64,000 nt of DNA from the NCBI GenBank assembly GCA_900546225.1, contig URBZ01000004.1, positions 7,481 to 71,480 on the forward strand, in the 5' to 3' direction. A program made the position numbers and the translations under genes. Origin of the DNA: an uncultured Rickettsiales bacterium (GTDB lineage Bacteria; Pseudomonadota; Alphaproteobacteria; Rs-D84). The notes beneath the pieces were generated by a model. That model had not been told where the DNA came from and did not search any database. It worked only from the letters and a program-made list of their open reading frames with translations. This document shows positions 8,776 through 16,675 of the stretch, one piece after another; position 1 is the stretch's first letter; the number at the start of each line of letters is the position of its first letter.

Positions 8776-9462
8776 ATGTTTTTAACCCAAGACAATAAAA
8801 TGAAATGGAAATTATTGGCGTATGCCACCGCCGTGGTTGCGGTGATTGTTGCGCTGGGGGTGATGTGGTTTGATGCGCCGGTGTATTTGGCTATGCGTGG
8901 GTTAAATTGCAAATTGTGGGGCGTGTTTGACACGATTTTTGATGCCAAAATGTGGATTGGGGCATCGTTTGTTCTGATGTGTGCGTTTTATGGCAAAAAA
9001 ACACTGGAATCAAGACCGTGTTTCAAAAACGATAAAAATCGTTTCAGCATTATGTGTTTCTGGTCTGATTTCTTGCTGAAAACCAAGAACAGTTATGCGT
9101 TTTTTACATTTTGTTCTGTTTTGTCGGCGTCCATCATTGCCCAGATATTAAAGGTTGTAATTGGTCGTGCGCGTCCAATATTTTATGAGGCGTTGGGTAT
9201 GACGGGATTTTACCCATTTCATAATGATTGGGCGTTTAATTCCATGCCATCGGGGCACGCCGTTGCATCATTTGCGGGATTGGTTATGTTGGGTATGCTG
9301 GCCCCGCGTATAAAGCCATTTACGTGGTCGCTGGCGATACTGATTGGTGTGTCGCGTGTGGCGATTGGGGCACATTGGCCAACGGACGTTATATTGGGCG
9401 CATTCATCGGTATGATGATGGCGGACTTGGTAAAGTGGTGGCTGAAACGTCGCTGTGAATAA
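8776..9462 (+). CDS. PAP2-family membrane phosphatase
   Basis: Type-2 phosphatidic acid phosphatase superfamily, 228 residues, several membrane spans. The three active-site motifs are intact: KVVIGRARP (KxxxxxxRP), MPSGH, and SRVAIGAHWPTDV (SRxxxxxHxxxD). Members dephosphorylate phosphatidic acid, phosphatidylglycerol phosphate or undecaprenyl pyrophosphate on the periplasmic side. The exact substrate cannot be read from the sequence, but undecaprenyl-PP or lipid A are plausible. The start at 8776 has an AGGG Shine-Dalgarno 7 bp upstream; an alternative ATG lies at 8800. Confidence 0.85.
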   Translation: MFLTQDNKMKWKLLAYATAVVAVIVALGVMWFDAPVYLAMRGLNCKLWGVFDTIFDAKMWIGASFVLMCAFYGKKTLESRPCFKNDKNRFSIMCFWSDFLLKTKNSYAFFTFCSVLSASIIAQILKVVIGRARPIFYEALGMTGFYPFHNDWAFNSMPSGHAVASFAGLVMLGMLAPRIKPFTWSLAILIGVSRVAIGAHWPTDVILGAFIGMMMADLVKWWLKRRCE

Positions 9463-9467
9463 ATAAG

Positions 9468-9500
9468 AATGCGTCAAAAAAATGGCGCATTTTTCTTTTT
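9468..9500 (+). terminator. Terminator after the PAP2 gene
   Basis: The AATGCG / CGCATT arms (9468-9473, 9486-9491) are followed by a long T-rich tract that runs into the ftsK promoter. Confidence 0.65.
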
Positions 9501-9522
9501 TTTATGATAAAATAGGCGCGTT

Positions 9523-11775
9523 ATGGAAGGACAATCAAGATTTTTACCAGAAAGTGTTTCTGGGGCGTTAAAAAACATTGCGCGGCGCGCGTGGGGCACA
9601 ACACTGATTTTAGTCGGCGTGTGGGCTATATTTGCGTTGTTATTTTTTAATCCGTACTTGGACGGCTTTGCCACCGCCAGCACGTTTGGCAATCAATCCG
9701 CAATGGGTAATGTGGTTGCCTTTTTGCGGTACAGTGTGGGTACTGTTCCGGCGTTGTTTTTGCTGTTATGCATTGTGCGGGCGGGGATTTCGCGCGCAAT
9801 GAATTGGGTGGACGATAATGCGCCCGAATATAATTTAATGCGAATTTTTGTCGCACTGTGTGCGGGTGCGGCGGCATTTGGTTTGATTGCGCCCAGTCGG
9901 GCGTTTGGTGGTTTTGCGGGCGCGATTGTGGCGCATGATGCGGGGACACTGGTTGGCGCGTGGGCGGTGGCATTATGCATTCCGGCAATGGCGGTATTTT
10001 TATGGTTGGCGGCGCGCGTGTTACATATTAAATGGTCGCATGTGCGTGCGTTGTTGAATTTGGTACGTCGCGTAATTGGTGCGATTTTGTCTGTATTCCG
10101 TATGGTGTCGGGACGTCCCGCGGCGGCGTCAGATGACGTGGAAAACGCCGAAGAAGTCGTCGCAGAAGAAGAGGCCGAGGAAGAAACGCCCGTCGCAGAC
10201 ACCAAACCCGCCGCGCGTCGTCGCGCAAAGCCCGCAGCCAAGAAAGCGGCAACCAAGGTTGCGCGCGCGGCCGGTGACGATGAATTTGAATTGCCAGACC
10301 CAGATTTTCTGGAAGATTCCAATTTTGGTAAAAATGTGGTAACGCCAGAGTTGAAACGTAATGCCGTCGCGATGGAGGAACACTTTGCTGAATACAATGT
10401 TCATGGCAAGGTTGTTGGTATTCGCCCAGGGCCGATTGTTACATTGTATGAACTGATGCCCGAAAGTGGTACGCGTTGGGCCGATGTCAGCAAGACCGTC
10501 AAAGATATGACGCGTGCAATGGCAACTGAAAATATTCGTATTGCGCAAATTCCTGGGACACCACTGATTGGTGTGGAAATGGTGAACCTGAAACGCCAGA
10601 CGGTGCGTTTCCATGGTCTGGTTGCCAGTGACACATTCCAAACGTCCAAGTACAAGATTCCATTGGCATTGGGTGTTGATATTGGCGGTAATTATATGTA
10701 TTTTGATTTGGCCAAAATGCCGCATATGCTGATTGCAGGGCGTACGGGGTCTGGGAAATCTGTGTTCGTGCAATCCATCATCACGTCTATCGTTTATCAC
10801 TTTACACCGGACAAGTGCAAATTGATAATCATTGACCCAAAGGGGGTTGATTTTGGGTTCTGGGACGATATCCCACATTTGATTACACCGATTGTAAAGC
10901 TTGATCCAAATGCGGCTGTCAATGCATTGAAGTGGGCCGTACGCGAAATGGAAGAACGGTATAAACAACTGCAACTGGTCAATGCGCGCAATATCGAAAG
11001 TTATAATGAAATCGTTGCGGCCAAGCGCGCGGCGGGCGAAAAAATCACGCGTCAGGTCGCCGTTGGTACAGATGAAGAAACAGGTGAATTGTTGTTTGAA
11101 ACACAGGAAGTTGACCTGTCTGATATGCCATATATTGTCATTATTATTGACGAGGTTGCCGACCTGATGAGTTTGGCGCGCAAAGATGTTGAGGCGTGCG
11201 TCCAGCGTATTGCGCAGAAAGCGCGCGCGGCGGGTATTCACTTGGTCATGGCGACCCAGCGTCCAGATGCGACGACCATTACCGGTGTTATCAAGGCGAA
11301 TTTCCCAACACGTGTATCATTCCAAGCGCGCAGCGTTATTGACTCTATGACAACATTGGGTGAAAAGGGTGCGGAAACATTGTTGGCGTGTGGTGATATG
11401 TTGTTCAGCGAGGCCGGACGTCCACCTGTGCGTATACACGGTGCGTTTATATCGGACGAAGAATTGACGCGTATTGGCGATTTCCTGCGCGCACAACGTG
11501 AACCGGAATATGTTGCGGGCATTACCGACGGTGGTGATGGTGACGTACCAATGGCTGGCGCGGCGGTGTCGGGCGGGGCGGCCGCGGGCAACAAAGATGC
11601 CGATTTATATGCACAGGCCAAAGAATGCGTTTTGCGCGATAAAAAGCCGACGATTTCGTACATTCAGCGCAGGTTGCAAATTGGTTACAACAAGGCCGCC
11701 GGATTTATGGAACGTATGGAACAAGAGGGTATTGTCAGCCCGCCAGACGCGAACAATAAACGTCATATTTTATAG
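9523..11775 (+). CDS. ftsK: DNA translocase FtsK
   Basis: Septum-anchored, hexameric dsDNA pump that clears the terminus and activates XerCD. 750 residues: four N-terminal membrane spans (about 20-175), an Ala/Glu/Lys-rich linker (about 200-250), then the alpha/beta motor with Walker A AGRTGSGKS and Walker B IVIIIDEVADLM, and a C-terminal winged-helix gamma domain (from about residue 690, ISYIQRRLQIGYNKAAGFMERMEQEGIV). It is shorter than E. coli FtsK because the linker is short, as in many alphaproteobacteria. A TATGATAAAAT stretch ends 10 bp before the ATG and no Shine-Dalgarno is obvious, so the mRNA may be leaderless or nearly so. Confidence 0.95.
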   Translation: MEGQSRFLPESVSGALKNIARRAWGTTLILVGVWAIFALLFFNPYLDGFATASTFGNQSAMGNVVAFLRYSVGTVPALFLLLCIVRAGISRAMNWVDDNAPEYNLMRIFVALCAGAAAFGLIAPSRAFGGFAGAIVAHDAGTLVGAWAVALCIPAMAVFLWLAARVLHIKWSHVRALLNLVRRVIGAILSVFRMVSGRPAAASDDVENAEEVVAEEEAEEETPVADTKPAARRRAKPAAKKAATKVARAAGDDEFELPDPDFLEDSNFGKNVVTPELKRNAVAMEEHFAEYNVHGKVVGIRPGPIVTLYELMPESGTRWADVSKTVKDMTRAMATENIRIAQIPGTPLIGVEMVNLKRQTVRFHGLVASDTFQTSKYKIPLALGVDIGGNYMYFDLAKMPHMLIAGRTGSGKSVFVQSIITSIVYHFTPDKCKLIIIDPKGVDFGFWDDIPHLITPIVKLDPNAAVNALKWAVREMEERYKQLQLVNARNIESYNEIVAAKRAAGEKITRQVAVGTDEETGELLFETQEVDLSDMPYIVIIIDEVADLMSLARKDVEACVQRIAQKARAAGIHLVMATQRPDATTITGVIKANFPTRVSFQARSVIDSMTTLGEKGAETLLACGDMLFSEAGRPPVRIHGAFISDEELTRIGDFLRAQREPEYVAGITDGGDGDVPMAGAAVSGGAAAGNKDADLYAQAKECVLRDKKPTISYIQRRLQIGYNKAAGFMERMEQEGIVSPPDANNKRHIL

Positions 11776-11783
11776 TAAAAAAT

Positions 11784-11806
11784 ACCGGCGAATGCCGGTG
11801 TTTTTT
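11784..11806 (+). terminator. Terminator after ftsK
   Basis: ACCGGC-GAAT-GCCGGT hairpin followed by six T. Confidence 0.85.
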
Positions 11807-11833
11807 ATTCTTTTTTATATGGCCTGATTGTGG

Positions 11834-11839
11834 TATAAT
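11834..11839 (+). promoter_or_regulatory. -10 element of the 11864 gene
   Basis: TATAAT lies 24 bp before the ATG and directly after the ftsK terminator. A GGAG Shine-Dalgarno follows it. No good -35 is visible. Confidence 0.5.
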
Positions 11840-11863
11840 TATACGCAAAAGGAGATTTTTATT

Positions 11864-13093
11864 ATGAAGAAACAAATGTCTTGGTTTATTTTGGCGGCGG
11901 CGGTACTGGGGCTGAATCCGGCGGTGGCCGCAACAAACAGCGGTACGCGCGCTGCGTCCAGTGTGGATTTTTCGTCACAGCCCGCCACGCGTGCACGTAC
12001 AAATGTGAACTATCAAAAATACCAGACGCGTACAACAACTCGTACGTATAATTCAAATGATGGTAAAAACCTGTATTATACACAGCCGGTAAATCGCAGT
12101 GCATTGTATAAACAATATGATTCTGGTCGCACGTCCCAGACAACAACGGTTCGTACATCACGCGCGGAAACATTGCGCACAGAACTGAAACGTAAATATT
12201 ATTTGGCGCATCCGTTCTTTCAGCCATTGGGGGGCAAGTTTGGTTCTGTGACGGATTTGTCGTACACAGACAATTCTTATAAAATCAATCTGACGCCTGT
12301 GACTGGATTTTCGATTTCTGATCCAAAGGCGACATGGAGCACCAAGCAGTTTTCAATCAAAGAAGATTTCAGTTATGGTATAACAGACCGTATCGCGGTG
12401 TTGGGTATGCTGCGTTATGATTCTGCAAAATACAAATTTGATTGGACAACCGCGCCAGACGATGAAATGGACGACAATGATTTGAATATGTTCGGTCTGG
12501 GTGGCCAGTGGCGTTTTGTCGATAACGACAAATGGATTGCAACGGCATCGGCATATTACCAGCACCAGAAAGATATTTCGGACAACGTAATCTTGGACAT
12601 CAAGGCAGGGTACAAGGTTGCACGTTCGACCATCTATGGTTTGGCACGTGGTTGGTATGTTGACTTTGATGGCAATTCTTATGGTAATGGTATCGAAGGT
12701 AAAAATGAATCCGGTCACGAACAATCATTGTTCTTGGCGTACAAGACAGACGTCAGCAACGCATTCTATTTCGAAGGCGGATTGGGCGTGTTCAGCGTCT
12801 TGGACGAAGATTGGACATTTAATTTAGAGGGTATCTTTGGTACATATGATTGGCACAATCAGGCGTCGTTAAAGGCGGCATTGGGTTGGCAACCAACGGA
12901 TTGGGTTGCACTGAATCTGTATGCCAAGATGGCCGTATATGACAGTGCCGACGATAAAAAATTGGATTACTATGTATATGGTGCAGAAACATCTGCGGGT
13001 GTATACCAAGACAGTTGGGTAAAGCATGGCACAGCAGATGTCAACGATTACAAAGAAACAACCGTTGGCCTGCAAGCGATATTCCAGTTTTAA
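11864..13093 (+). CDS. Predicted outer-membrane beta-barrel protein
   Basis: Secreted protein of about 409 residues. The ATG at 11864 is preferred because a GGAG Shine-Dalgarno lies at the right distance and it opens a signal peptide (MKKQMSWFILAAAVLGLNPAVAA). The mature N-terminus is Thr/Arg/Tyr-rich and low-complexity (about residues 25-110). The rest alternates short amphipathic strands with aromatic residues, includes a YGITDRIAVLGMLRYD segment, and ends in FQF, a typical barrel-assembly C-terminal Phe. The next gene shares the 'YG-x-x-DRL/I' strand pattern and may be a shorter relative. No specific transport role can be read. Confidence 0.6.
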   Translation: MKKQMSWFILAAAVLGLNPAVAATNSGTRAASSVDFSSQPATRARTNVNYQKYQTRTTTRTYNSNDGKNLYYTQPVNRSALYKQYDSGRTSQTTTVRTSRAETLRTELKRKYYLAHPFFQPLGGKFGSVTDLSYTDNSYKINLTPVTGFSISDPKATWSTKQFSIKEDFSYGITDRIAVLGMLRYDSAKYKFDWTTAPDDEMDDNDLNMFGLGGQWRFVDNDKWIATASAYYQHQKDISDNVILDIKAGYKVARSTIYGLARGWYVDFDGNSYGNGIEGKNESGHEQSLFLAYKTDVSNAFYFEGGLGVFSVLDEDWTFNLEGIFGTYDWHNQASLKAALGWQPTDWVALNLYAKMAVYDSADDKKLDYYVYGAETSAGVYQDSWVKHGTADVNDYKETTVGLQAIFQF

Positions 13094-13169
13094 TATCTGA
13101 TGGAAGTATTTGGCTGGTGCGGGGCGAAAACGCATCAGCCGATAATTTTGTAAATGTGGGGACGTGGTT

Positions 13170-13886
13170 ATGCGCAAGTTACTGTTTTGTTTGATGGGGG
13201 TTTGTGTGATGATGACGGGGGCGCGTGCAGATGATGCGTTGGCACGCGATACGTCTGATCCGTTGTATATGTTGGGTATCGAAGAAACACTGTCCCAAAC
13301 AACATTGACGTTTTGGGATAATGTGTTGCGTGCGGGGCAGTCCGTTTCATATGGTATGAATGACCGCCTGACCATCGGGGCAAACGTACATTATCAAATC
13401 GATTTTGATGGGGACGAAGACGGATTCTCGGCCATTGATGTCGGTGGGGCATATCGTATGTCAAATGGTTCTGATAACAGTGCCCAGTTGATATCGGACG
13501 TCTTGTTTGGATTAAAGTTTGGTGGTTCGTCACATGTGCGCACGCCGTATTTCGCGGATTCCACGTATTATGCGGGACTGCGTTTTGGACGTCAATGGTC
13601 GGGTGTGACATTGGCGGCAACGGTAAAATCAAATTGGATTTTTGATGATACCCGCGGTATGTCATACATTGACATGACGCCAGAGGTTTATTTCCGCCTT
13701 GACCCAGATATGCGTTTGGGTTTTGACTTTACATGGCGCAAGGCAACAAATCCGGACTATGACCAAGAATGGATTGGTGGCAAATTTGTTCGCCAATATG
13801 GCCGTACGCAGTACATAGGGCACGTTGACTATGAATTTGAAAGTGAAGATTTTCAGGTCGGTGCGCAAATAAACATCTTGTTCTGA
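13170..13886 (+). CDS. Predicted outer-membrane beta-barrel protein, small
   Basis: About 238 residues with a signal peptide (MRKLLFCLMGVCVMMTGARA). The mature chain has repeating amphipathic strands (SYGMNDRLTIGANVHYQID, DMRLGFDFTWRKA) and ends in INILF, consistent with an 8-12-stranded barrel recognised by BAM. The ATG at 13170 is taken over a GTG two codons earlier because of the GGGGA Shine-Dalgarno. It lies 76 bp behind a larger barrel gene with a similar strand motif and may be co-transcribed. A terminator follows. Confidence 0.58.
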   Translation: MRKLLFCLMGVCVMMTGARADDALARDTSDPLYMLGIEETLSQTTLTFWDNVLRAGQSVSYGMNDRLTIGANVHYQIDFDGDEDGFSAIDVGGAYRMSNGSDNSAQLISDVLFGLKFGGSSHVRTPYFADSTYYAGLRFGRQWSGVTLAATVKSNWIFDDTRGMSYIDMTPEVYFRLDPDMRLGFDFTWRKATNPDYDQEWIGGKFVRQYGRTQYIGHVDYEFESEDFQVGAQINILF

Positions 13887-13895
13887 TAAATTTTT

Positions 13896-13919
13896 CCCCG
13901 CGCGAATGCGGGGATTTTT
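13896..13919 (+). terminator. Terminator after the small beta-barrel gene
   Basis: CCCCGC / GCGGGG arms with a 6-nt loop, then ATTTTT. Confidence 0.8.
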
Positions 13920-13932
13920 CTTGTTATGTGTG

Positions 13933-13960
13933 TTGACAATTTTTATTTTTGGGCTATATT
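13933..13960 (+). promoter_or_regulatory. fabD promoter, predicted leaderless
   Basis: A consensus TTGACA (13933-13938) is 16 bp from TATATT (13955-13960). The ATG starts 7 bp after the -10, exactly where transcription should begin. Confidence 0.75.
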
Positions 13961-13966
13961 TTAAGC

Positions 13967-14935
13967 ATGCAAGAAAAAGTTATTTTTGTTTTTCCAGGTC
14001 AGGGCGCGCAGTATGTTGGTATGGGCAAAGATTTATTTCATGAATTTGCCGTGGCGCGTTATACATTTCAACAGGTTTCGGACATTGCGCATCGTGATAT
14101 TACGGGTATTTGTTTTAATGGGCCGGAATCTGAATTGAACAAACCGGAAAATACTTCATTGGGGACATTTGCGCATTCTGTTGCGATTGCCAGAATAATA
14201 GAGGCGGAATTTGGCCGCCCACTGTATCAGGTTGGGTACGCCATGGCGGGCCATTCAATGGGACAATATTCGGCGTTGCATTGTGTTGGCGCGCTGTCGT
14301 TTGCGGACGCCGTGCGGTTGTTGTCCGCGCGCAGTTCATATATGTCTATGACGGACAAATCAGGTGGCGGAATGGGGTGCATTGTTGGACTGGATCGCGC
14401 GGCGGTTGAAAACTGTTTGATGGCGGCAAATGGTCATGGGTATGCGGCGATATCAAATCATAATGCGCGTGATCAATTTATTATCAGTGGCCAAAATGCC
14501 GCGCTGGACGCGGTATTGGTTGCGGCACAAAATTCTGGGGCACGTTTGGCCAAGCGGTTAAATGTATCTGTGCCGGCGCATTGTGAATTGATGCGTGATG
14601 CTGGACATATGTTGCGCGCACGTCTGGAAGAAACGCCAATATCCGCACCTAAAACAAATTGGTTTTCAAATCAAACCGCGGCATTTATGTCCAACCCAAT
14701 GGACGTTCGTGATGCATTGGCTGACCAGATGACGCATGGGGTGCGTTGGTTGGAAATTATGGAAAAGTTCCCGACGTATTCAATTACGCAATCGTATGAA
14801 CTGGGGCCGGGGGCGGTGTTATCTAAATTGATAAAGCGTGCGGACGTTGGTACGCGTGCGGCATCAACCGACAATATTGCGGGCGTGCGTAAAATGCTGG
14901 ACGCGTTGGCGACGGGGCTAAACCACGTGCGGTAA
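13967..14935 (+). CDS. fabD: Malonyl-CoA:ACP transacylase FabD
   Basis: Transfers malonyl from CoA to acyl carrier protein for fatty-acid synthesis. About 322 residues. It opens with the family N-terminus FVFPGQGAQYVGMG and carries the nucleophile elbow AGHSMGQYSAL, with catalytic Ser near residue 98. Also present are the YAAISNHNARDQFIISG region and VPAHCELM, which holds the catalytic His. A TTG 18 bp upstream is less likely because the promoter predicts transcription starting at the ATG. It stands alone here, with no fabH/fabG/acpP neighbours, and converges on rarA with a 2-bp gap. Confidence 0.93.
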   Translation: MQEKVIFVFPGQGAQYVGMGKDLFHEFAVARYTFQQVSDIAHRDITGICFNGPESELNKPENTSLGTFAHSVAIARIIEAEFGRPLYQVGYAMAGHSMGQYSALHCVGALSFADAVRLLSARSSYMSMTDKSGGGMGCIVGLDRAAVENCLMAANGHGYAAISNHNARDQFIISGQNAALDAVLVAAQNSGARLAKRLNVSVPAHCELMRDAGHMLRARLEETPISAPKTNWFSNQTAAFMSNPMDVRDALADQMTHGVRWLEIMEKFPTYSITQSYELGPGAVLSKLIKRADVGTRAASTDNIAGVRKMLDALATGLNHVR

Positions 14936-14937
14936 TT

Positions 14938-16221
14938 TTATTTTTTTGATGAATTTATTTTTTCGCGCAGTGTGTTCCAATAATCCAGACGCTTTTTAAT
15001 TTCGCGTTCAAATCCGCGTTCCACGGGGGTATAGAATGTCTGACGCGGCATAGATTCAGGAAAACAATTTTGACCTGAAAATCCAGACGCCGTATCGGGG
15101 TCATAAATGTACCCCGCACCATATCCCATATTTTTCATCATTTTTGTCGGGGCGTTCAAAATGTTTTTTGGTGGCGGAACGCTGCCTGTGGCGCGGGCGG
15201 CGGCATACGCCGCATTTTGTGCGCGATAATTTCCAATACTTTTTGGCGCAGTGCCCAAATAAATTACCAGTTCGGTCAGTGCCAAGTCCCCCTCTGGACT
15301 GCCCATGCGTTCATACAGTTGCCATGCGGTCAATGCCATCTGCATTGCGTTGGGATCGGCCAGACCCACATCTTCCATTGCGAATCGTGCCAAGCGGCGG
15401 AACAAGTACATTGGATCTTGGCCTGATGTCATCATGCGCGCCGTCCAATACAGCGCGGCATCGGTGTCTGATGCACGCAATGATTTATGTACCGCCGAAA
15501 TCAGGTTGTAATGTTCGTCGCCCGATTTGTCGGACAGGGGTGCGCGCTTTTGTATCACGGAATCCAACGCATCGGGGTTCAGTTCCTTTTTGAAATTTGC
15601 GTTTATCAGGTATTCAATTGTGTTCAGTAAAAATCGCGCATCACCATCAGAAATGTCCGCCAAATGATTACGGGCATCTTCGTTTAATGGTAATTTTTTT
15701 TCTGTAAATTTTTCTGCACGATTTATCAATTCCATTAAATCATCGTGCGATAATCCCGCCAATACCCCGACGTGACAACGCGACAGTAACGCGTTATTCA
15801 AATTAAAACTGGGGTTTTCGGTGGTTGCACCCATGAATACGACAGTGCCATCTTCTAGGTAAGGCAACAGGGTATCTTGCTGGGTTTTATTAAACCGGTG
15901 AATTTCGTCGATAAACAGTAATGTGTTGCGGCCCAAATTGCGATTTAACTTTGCGGTTTCCATCGCCTTTTTTATATCGGCGGTGCCGGAAAATACCGCG
16001 GACATCGGTACAAAATCCATATCCACAGAATTTGCCAATGCACGTGCAATCGTCGTCTTGCCACACCCCGGCGGGCCCCACAAAATCAGGTTGGACAATT
16101 TATGATTATCAACCATGCGGCGCACCAGTCCGTTTTCCCCCAGCAGTTGGGTTTGACCGATAACTTCATCAATCGTGCGTGGTCGCATTAAATCGGCAAG
16201 AGGTCTGGTTTCGTCGGGCAT
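14938..16221 (-). CDS. rarA: Replication-associated recombination protein RarA (MgsA)
   Basis: AAA+ ATPase of the RarA/MgsA/WRNIP1 family that acts at stalled forks, related to clamp-loader subunits. 427 residues. Walker A is WGPPGCGKTT (about residue 51) and Walker B LLFIDEIHRF. The sensor 1 region MGATTENPSFNLN leads into SRCHV. The C-terminal half contains the family's YWTARMMTSGQDPMYLFRRL and PPKNILNAPTKMMKNMGYG segments. It is divergent from the mucR-like gene and convergent with fabD. Confidence 0.94.
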   Translation of the reverse strand: MPDETRPLADLMRPRTIDEVIGQTQLLGENGLVRRMVDNHKLSNLILWGPPGCGKTTIARALANSVDMDFVPMSAVFSGTADIKKAMETAKLNRNLGRNTLLFIDEIHRFNKTQQDTLLPYLEDGTVVFMGATTENPSFNLNNALLSRCHVGVLAGLSHDDLMELINRAEKFTEKKLPLNEDARNHLADISDGDARFLLNTIEYLINANFKKELNPDALDSVIQKRAPLSDKSGDEHYNLISAVHKSLRASDTDAALYWTARMMTSGQDPMYLFRRLARFAMEDVGLADPNAMQMALTAWQLYERMGSPEGDLALTELVIYLGTAPKSIGNYRAQNAAYAAARATGSVPPPKNILNAPTKMMKNMGYGAGYIYDPDTASGFSGQNCFPESMPRQTFYTPVERGFEREIKKRLDYWNTLREKINSSKK

Positions 16222-16263
16222 AATTATGTTTTACTTTGATTTTATTTACTGTTTATTTTGTGG

Positions 16264-16291
16264 TATAATGATTGTATTAGAAAAAAGAGGG
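16264..16291 (+). promoter_or_regulatory. -10 and Shine-Dalgarno of the mucR-like gene
   Basis: TATAAT at 16264-16269, then AGAGGG at 16286-16291, 8 bp before TTG at 16300. The ribosome site decides for the TTG start, since no ATG in frame has one. Confidence 0.6.
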
Positions 16292-16299
16292 TTTATCAA

Positions 16300-16674
16300 T
16301 TGGTAAATGATGATAAAAATTCCGAATTTACGTTGGCGGTTGCCAATCTGGCGGCGGCGGCAATGGCGGCAAATCCGGAACTGACCATGGCGGCGGCGGT
16401 GGCATCGGCGCGTGAAACATTGCGGGGGGCATCGGTGTCCCCGCGTCAAATTGCTGATTCCGTGCGTCCAGACAAAATTCAATGTCTGGAAGATGGCACG
16501 TGGCACGTTATGTTGCGTCGCTATATTCGCCGTAAATTTAACCTGACACCGGACGCGTATCGTGCAAAGTGGGGATTGCCGGCGGATTATCCTTTTGTTG
16601 CGCCGAACTATGCATCGCGTCGGTCAAAGATTGCCAAGAAGACCGGTTTGGGAAAATCAAAACAGGGAAAATAA
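16300..16674 (+). CDS. MucR/Ros-family regulator with degenerate zinc finger
   Basis: Ros/MucR-type regulator, 124 residues from a TTG start. The family signature in the C-terminal half is clear: IQCLEDG, then NLTPDAYRAKWGLP and DYPFVAPNYASRRSKIAKKTGLG. MucR proteins are H-NS-like DNA binders in alphaproteobacteria controlling envelope, motility and cell-cycle genes. The Cys and Asp of the zinc finger (CLED) remain, but the positions normally held by the His ligands (KRH...H) read RRY...KF, so classical zinc binding looks lost. The N-terminus is Ala-rich and helical, fitting the oligomerisation region. The gene is followed 1 bp later by a lysozyme-TPR gene. Confidence 0.85.
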   Translation: MVNDDKNSEFTLAVANLAAAAMAANPELTMAAAVASARETLRGASVSPRQIADSVRPDKIQCLEDGTWHVMLRRYIRRKFNLTPDAYRAKWGLPADYPFVAPNYASRRSKIAKKTGLGKSKQGK

Positions 16675-16675
16675 T

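Noticed and set aside
10129..11241. Long minus-strand open frame (370 codons) opposite ftsK
   Set aside because: It is antisense to the conserved ftsK motor, has Arg/His/Asn-rich composition without any domain, and arises from the codon bias of the real gene.
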